Source: QIAW01 sp035487295
GTDB lineage: Bacteria > Acidobacteriota > Terriglobia > Terriglobales > Acidobacteriaceae
DNA: 64,000 nucleotides
Assembly (NCBI GenBank): GCA_035487295.1
Contig: DATHMH010000043.1
Location: 186,001 to 250,000, forward strand
Direction of reading: 5' to 3'
Shown here piece after piece: positions 60,275-64,000 of this stretch. Within the stretch, counting starts at the first letter, position 1, and each line of letters begins with the position of its first letter. A model generated the notes under the pieces. The model was not told where the DNA came from. It made no database searches and saw only the letters and a list, made by a program, of their open reading frames with translations. The position numbers were made by a program, and so were the translations under genes.

Positions 60275-62947
60275 ATGGTGGTCGACAAACAAAAACTGAA
60301 GATTGAAGGCCTCAAGTTTGGCCGGGTGTTGCAGTCTGTCTTCCGGCTGGCTTCTATGTTTACGGTTGACCACCGTGCCGTCGATAGCGGAGTTCGTCAG
60401 AGTTATGAAGCCTTGAATGCGCTGGTGAAGCAGGTGCAGCAATTTACCTTCGGCTTTATCGATCATCGTGTATTGCTCAACAATATCCTTACCCCTGACC
60501 GAACCCTGCGCAACCTGGAGAGTGAGTTTTCCAAACGCGGCATAGGAGCGGTTACCTTCCCTGCCGGCATTACCCTGGGAGGATTTCGCCGATTTTTGGG
60601 CGTGATTTGCGATACTCCGGAAAATATTGAGGCCAATGGCGGTATCCGCCGCTATTACGAGCGTAATAAGGTCGAAGGTGTGCGGCTCATTGCCGGCGTC
60701 AAGGGAGCCAGCAGCATGGAAGAGACGGTGCTGGAGGGTGATCCTGAATCTCTGCTGGCCGCGCAACGGCTTGCCATGGAGTCACAACCCACTCTGGGCT
60801 TAGATATGCTGATGGAGGCCGTGGGAATGGGTGGCGGCATGGACGATGCCGACCATCGGCGCGGAGGAGGGTTCGCGGCGGCCGGAGGATTTGCCGAGGG
60901 AGGTACAGACCTTGGTACAGGGGCAGGGACTGGCGTCGAAAATGGCGGCAACGACCGGGGTGAAAATTCGCCGGCCTCCAGAACAGTTGTGGGTGGCCCC
61001 GGCGGCACTCCGTTTTCTGCAGGCTCCCAAAGCGGGGGAGTTGGGCCTTCCGGTGCTGACTTGGCGTCTGAGGGAGATGCTCCGTTTCCTGGAATCAAGG
61101 CCATAGGAGTTAATCCAGGTGTCAATATTGACTACACTGCTGCCGAGGTTGGAAGCGGCGGATCTGGGCTGGGAACCGGGAATTCCGAAAACACTGCTGC
61201 TACAGGCAAAGACAGCTCACAGGGGGCACCTTACGGCGGCGCGGCACGAACAGCTCCCGGACTAGGGTTCGCACGTGTCGCTTCTTCCGCTATTGCCAGC
61301 GACCCCAACCAGGTTTTTGACATCGCACAAAAAGCGTTGGTCCGCTCATTCTCCAACTCAGCCGCCGATCCGGCGCAGGCGCTTACGGCGCTCGCCCACA
61401 TGCTTGAAGAATTCAATCCCGAGGTTTTATTACCCGCCCTTTCCTCGGAAAAACGCACCGCTCTGAAGGGAAAGCCGGCCCGCGAGATCGCCGCCGACTT
61501 CATGGAAGATGTGGCCGCGCAATGGGCCACCAATCGCCTCTCTTCGGTGTCGCAGCAGGAAGATACGGCCATGACCGAAGCCGAGGTCATCCGTGTGCTG
61601 CAGCGCAGCCTTGACGCCACGCTAACCGTCGAGCGCATGTTGAACAAGCTTTCCGGGTTATTCGAAAAAGCCAATCTGCCTCCGGAATACTACACGCGCA
61701 TTCAACAAGAGCTGCGCTGGATGGAACTCACCGACGAAGAGAAATTCAAGCAGCTCATGGGGCAACATCGCTACTCCGCGGCCGAGTTCAAGCGGCTGGC
61801 TATTCACGTAAAGAATACGATCCGCCGCGGCGAGCTGCTGGAAGCAACTGAGCTGGTGGAGCATTATTTCGCCATCCTCGATCTGAGTCCGCACGAGCTG
61901 CAGGTGGTAGAGCTGGCCCGGGCGCCGGAACTGCTGCAGTCTGTCGCGCGCATGCAAACCAAGGAATTCATGCAAAGGGTGTCAGAACGCCTGGCCATCC
62001 CTCTGTTCGATGAAGCTTTCCGCGGCTGGTATCACACTCATTTGGCCAATTGCCTGGCGACCGCGGCACATTGCATGGCGCCCTATGAAGATTTCGATGG
62101 AATCTACCAGATTGCCCAGAATCTGGAGAAATCGCGCCTGCGTAATCAGCAATTGCACAAAGATTGCTGTGGAGAGGCGCTGGGAAATCTGCTGGGGCCG
62201 CGCAGCATCGAACGGCTGGTGGAGCTGTACTCGCTGCGGCGCTATGGACAGCGCATGGTTGTTTCCATCCTCAGGCTGATGGGCCGGCTGGGCGCCGAGA
62301 AAATTTTTCTGCGCCTGGAAGAAGAAAAAGTCGCCTCCAACCGGCTGGCGCTGATTCGTCTGATCGGCCAGATGGGTACTGTGGCCCACGAAGTGGCGCG
62401 CGGCAAGCTGCGCGACGAGCGCTGGTACGTGGTGCGCAATGCCTGCCTGGTGCTCAACGAAACCCATGACCCTGAAATCATCCGGGACCTGCGTGATACT
62501 CTCCGCCACACCGATGAACGCGTGCAGGAAGCCGCCTTCCAGGTCATCCTCAAGAGCAAGGCTGTCGGACGCGCCGCCGCCCTGGCAGATGCGTTGCCTC
62601 AACTGAAACCTCATGTGCTGGAAGAGGTGTTGAAGGAGCTTCGTTTTATGAAGTCTCCCGAGTGTGTGCCCGGGCTGGAGGTGTTCATCGCTCAGCAGGA
62701 GGAAAAGCTGCGGGAAAAAGAGGAGGCCATGCGCGCTCTGGCGGCAATTTCCGGAGAGGACGCCGCTGATGCCATGGGCCGCATCCTGAAGAATGCCGAT
62801 ATTCCACCAACCATTCGCCGCATCGCGATCAAGACGCTCAGCAAGAGCGATCTGCCCGTCGCCTATCAGGCGCTGGCCGAGGTCGCCAGCCGCGTCCCCC
62901 ATGACCCCATGGCGCGGGAAGCACAGGCCGCGCTGGAAATCGAATAG
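60275..62947 (+). CDS. HEAT-repeat protein with a glycine-rich insert
   Basis: The 890-residue protein has a conserved-looking N-terminal domain (1-160: LKFGRVLQSVFRLASMFTVD, QQFTFGFIDHRVLLNNILTP), a Gly/Ser/Ala low-complexity insert (about 185-330), a helical middle (about 335-600), and C-terminal HEAT/armadillo repeats (about 640-885). The N-terminal stretch resembles domains found beside HD-GYP-like output proteins, by memory only. No signal peptide or membrane helix. It follows the NtrC-like gene by 93 bases and may be under its control. Function unknown. Confidence 0.75.
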   Translation: MVVDKQKLKIEGLKFGRVLQSVFRLASMFTVDHRAVDSGVRQSYEALNALVKQVQQFTFGFIDHRVLLNNILTPDRTLRNLESEFSKRGIGAVTFPAGITLGGFRRFLGVICDTPENIEANGGIRRYYERNKVEGVRLIAGVKGASSMEETVLEGDPESLLAAQRLAMESQPTLGLDMLMEAVGMGGGMDDADHRRGGGFAAAGGFAEGGTDLGTGAGTGVENGGNDRGENSPASRTVVGGPGGTPFSAGSQSGGVGPSGADLASEGDAPFPGIKAIGVNPGVNIDYTAAEVGSGGSGLGTGNSENTAATGKDSSQGAPYGGAARTAPGLGFARVASSAIASDPNQVFDIAQKALVRSFSNSAADPAQALTALAHMLEEFNPEVLLPALSSEKRTALKGKPAREIAADFMEDVAAQWATNRLSSVSQQEDTAMTEAEVIRVLQRSLDATLTVERMLNKLSGLFEKANLPPEYYTRIQQELRWMELTDEEKFKQLMGQHRYSAAEFKRLAIHVKNTIRRGELLEATELVEHYFAILDLSPHELQVVELARAPELLQSVARMQTKEFMQRVSERLAIPLFDEAFRGWYHTHLANCLATAAHCMAPYEDFDGIYQIAQNLEKSRLRNQQLHKDCCGEALGNLLGPRSIERLVELYSLRRYGQRMVVSILRLMGRLGAEKIFLRLEEEKVASNRLALIRLIGQMGTVAHEVARGKLRDERWYVVRNACLVLNETHDPEIIRDLRDTLRHTDERVQEAAFQVILKSKAVGRAAALADALPQLKPHVLEEVLKELRFMKSPECVPGLEVFIAQQEEKLREKEEAMRALAAISGEDAADAMGRILKNADIPPTIRRIAIKTLSKSDLPVAYQALAEVASRVPHDPMAREAQAALEIE

Positions 62948-62950
62948 TAG

Positions 62951-63116
62951 CCGGTTGCCAGTTGCTAGTTTTGATCTCCCGAAGGCTGAAGCCCATCACA
63001 TTCTGAATGACTTTAAGGCAACCCTTCGCCTTCGCTCAGGCCAGGCTCATAAATCCTTGCCCTGACACGATTTTGAACACTGGCAACTGGCAACTGGCAA
63101 CTGCTTTGTTACACTT
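62951..63116. repeat. Heptamer arrays and palindromic element (copy C)
   Basis: CCGGTTG, CCAGTTG, CTAGTTT (62951-62971) lead into a decayed element with the GGCTGAAGCC box (62984-62993) and GGCTC...GCCCTGACA (about 63044-63066), matching the copy at 25826-25945. A clean array CAACTGG x3 follows (63078-63110). No gene in 62948-63125. Confidence 0.65.
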
Positions 63117-63125
63117 GTGGCAGAC

Positions 63126-63635
63126 ATGAGCGTCATCGATGAAGTCCTGGAAGCCAACGAGATTTACTCCCGCACCCACGAATTGCGCGCATTGACTCCG
63201 CGTCCGGCGCGCAAGCTCGCCGTCCTCACCTGCATGGATACCCGGCTTTCGATTCGCACCCTGGGATTGAAGACCGGAGACGCGCATATTATCCGCAACG
63301 CCGGCGGCATCGTGACCGACGACAGCCTGCGCTCGCTGGTGATATCGCATCACCTGCTGGGCACAGAGGAAATCATGGTCATCAACCATACCGATTGTGG
63401 ATTGATGCTGACCAACGAGCACGACCTGCGCACAAGAATCCAGAACCGCACCGGGACCGCGGCGGTTGCTCCGGCGTTCTTCTACGCCTTCCAGAACATC
63501 GAAGAAAACGTGCAGCATCAACTGCAGAAACTGCGCACTCACCCCTGGATTCCCAGGGAGGTCACGATTCGCGGATTTGTTTATGACGTGAGCACCGGAC
63601 GATTGCGTGAAATCACCAGCGGCGGCAAAGCTTGA
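63126..63635 (+). CDS. Beta-class carbonic anhydrase
   Basis: I take ATG 63126; GTG 63117 is in frame. The 169-residue protein has the zinc/catalytic set CMDTRL (C36, D38, R40) and INHTDCGL (H88, C91) of the beta class, short form. It interconverts CO2 and bicarbonate in the cytoplasm. Length and motif spacing are normal for the small bacterial type. Confidence 0.88.
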   Translation: MSVIDEVLEANEIYSRTHELRALTPRPARKLAVLTCMDTRLSIRTLGLKTGDAHIIRNAGGIVTDDSLRSLVISHHLLGTEEIMVINHTDCGLMLTNEHDLRTRIQNRTGTAAVAPAFFYAFQNIEENVQHQLQKLRTHPWIPREVTIRGFVYDVSTGRLREITSGGKA

Positions 63636-63718
63636 GCGAGGCTGCCACGCTGACAACCGCTGGAAGCAAAAACGGCTCACAACCACTACAATAGTTGTAC
63701 GCACGCGCTCGAATACAT

Positions 63719-63793
63719 GGGCCTGTAGCTCAGCGGTAGAGCAGGAGACTCATAATCTCTTGGTCGCAGGTTCGAATCCTGCCGGGCCCACCA
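63719..63793 (+). tRNA. tRNA with CAU anticodon (Met or Ile2)
   Basis: The cloverleaf is complete, with CCA encoded: acceptor GGGCCTG/CGGGCCC (one G-U pair), D-arm GCTC..GAGC, anticodon stem GGAGA/TCTCT with loop CTCATAA, T-arm GCAGG-TTCGAAT-CCTGC. Anticodon CAT. The CTCATAATC..TTGGTCG context resembles tRNA-Ile2 (lysidine-modified) as much as elongator Met; initiator is excluded by the fully paired acceptor start. Confidence 0.93.
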
Positions 63794-63802
63794 AAAACTG
63801 CC

Positions 63803-63830
63803 AAGCTCCAGGCTCTCAGCTCCAAGGTTT
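63803..63830. repeat. Heptamer array (AAGCTCC-type)
   Basis: AAGCTCC, AGGCTCT, CAGCTCC, AAGGTTT after the tRNA; the period is 7 and the unit echoes the 36571-36600 array. Confidence 0.5.
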
Positions 63831-63861
63831 CGGGCCCATACCTCTCTCCAGGGCTACTCTT

Positions 63862-64000
63862 TTAATTTTGCTGTTCTTTTATCGCTTGAATTTTGCCGGC
63901 CTTGATCGCGGCTCTTAACTGCGCGTGGTCGCGGCTGGTCTGGTCGGCGTAGGAAAAAGCGAATTTCGCGATGGCTTTATCCATTTTGTCGCTGGCGCCA
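63862..64000 (-). CDS. C-terminal end of a DUF2252-like protein (partial)
   Basis: The frame enters from the right edge and ends at TAA 63864-63862. The visible 45 residues (DKMDKAIAKFAFSYADQTSR, DHAQLRAAIKAGKIQAIKEQ) match, from memory, the conserved end of DUF2252 proteins (FA..YADQ..RDH..L..A...G.I). The domain core is outside the window. Confidence 0.55.
   Translation of the reverse strand, partial: GASDKMDKAIAKFAFSYADQTSRDHAQLRAAIKAGKIQAIKEQQN

Noticed and set aside
63078..63110. CAACTGG repeats considered as part of a CRISPR or att site
   Set aside because: Units are 7 nt without spacers and no integrase or cas gene lies nearby.

Overview
This 64 kb window looks like a chromosomal segment of an Acidobacteriota (Terriglobia/Koribacter-type) bacterium. 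The inference rests on the mix of families: a VWFA-related secreted protein of the kind abundant in that phylum, a TonB-domain protein with a secreted N-terminus, very large secreted proteins built from Ig-like or BNR repeats, tandem VCBS/FG-GAP proteins, an HpnI-type hopanoid/ceramide glycosyltransferase, and long AT-poor intergenic spacers full of short repeats. No 16S gene or other direct taxonomic marker is present.

Layout. 0-9.7 kb: secreted proteins (type I phosphodiesterase, Sel1-repeat protein, an exordium-like protein, a ~1400-residue phosphoesterase with Ig-like and carbohydrate-binding-like modules, a TPR protein). 9.6-15 kb: housekeeping and small genes (TrmJ-type methyltransferase followed by a phytanoyl-CoA dioxygenase remnant, a YhiN/HI0933 flavoprotein, a YkgJ cysteine-cluster protein, an HExxH protein, several small proteins including a 57-residue membrane protein). 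15-20.4 kb: two tandem FG-GAP paralogues, small secreted or membrane genes and a HAD phosphatase. 20.6-25.7 kb: a signalling cluster (REC-HD-GYP, CHASE3/PAS hybrid kinase, single-domain REC, convergent REC-PilZ) pointing to cyclic-di-GMP control. 26-36.6 kb: a large BNR/Ig/DUF11 secreted protein, a small gene pair with a broken secreted partner, a VWFA-related protein, a GntR/UTRA regulator, a lysine-less REC protein and a TonB-domain protein. 36.8-39.5 kb: a decayed tyrosine recombinase, a LolA/RseB-like secreted protein and the RNase P RNA gene. 39.5-51.2 kb: hpnI, rocF, asnS, a TIM-barrel epimerase, ggt, a YjbR protein, htrA, coaE, folD, trpE. 51.5-63 kb: L,D-transpeptidase, SPFH protein, then an operon of secreted protein, peptide-binding protein, NtrY-like kinase and NtrC-like sigma-54 activator, followed by a HEAT-repeat protein. 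63-64 kb: beta-carbonic anhydrase, a CAU-anticodon tRNA and the 3' end of a DUF2252-like gene.

How genes work together. The clearest functional units are the 20.6-25.0 kb phosphorelay/c-di-GMP operon; the 54.2-60.2 kb operon, where an orphan periplasmic binding protein is translationally coupled to a sensor kinase and sigma-54 activator; the ggt/TIM-barrel pair; and folD-coaE-htrA.

Most unusual signal. At least eleven intergenic spacers between 36.5 and 63.9 kb carry short imperfect tandem arrays with a strict 7-nt (twice 8-nt) period but different unit sequences. There is also a small family of ~70-120 bp palindromic intergenic elements. No CRISPR array, insertion sequence with an intact transposase, or prophage was seen.
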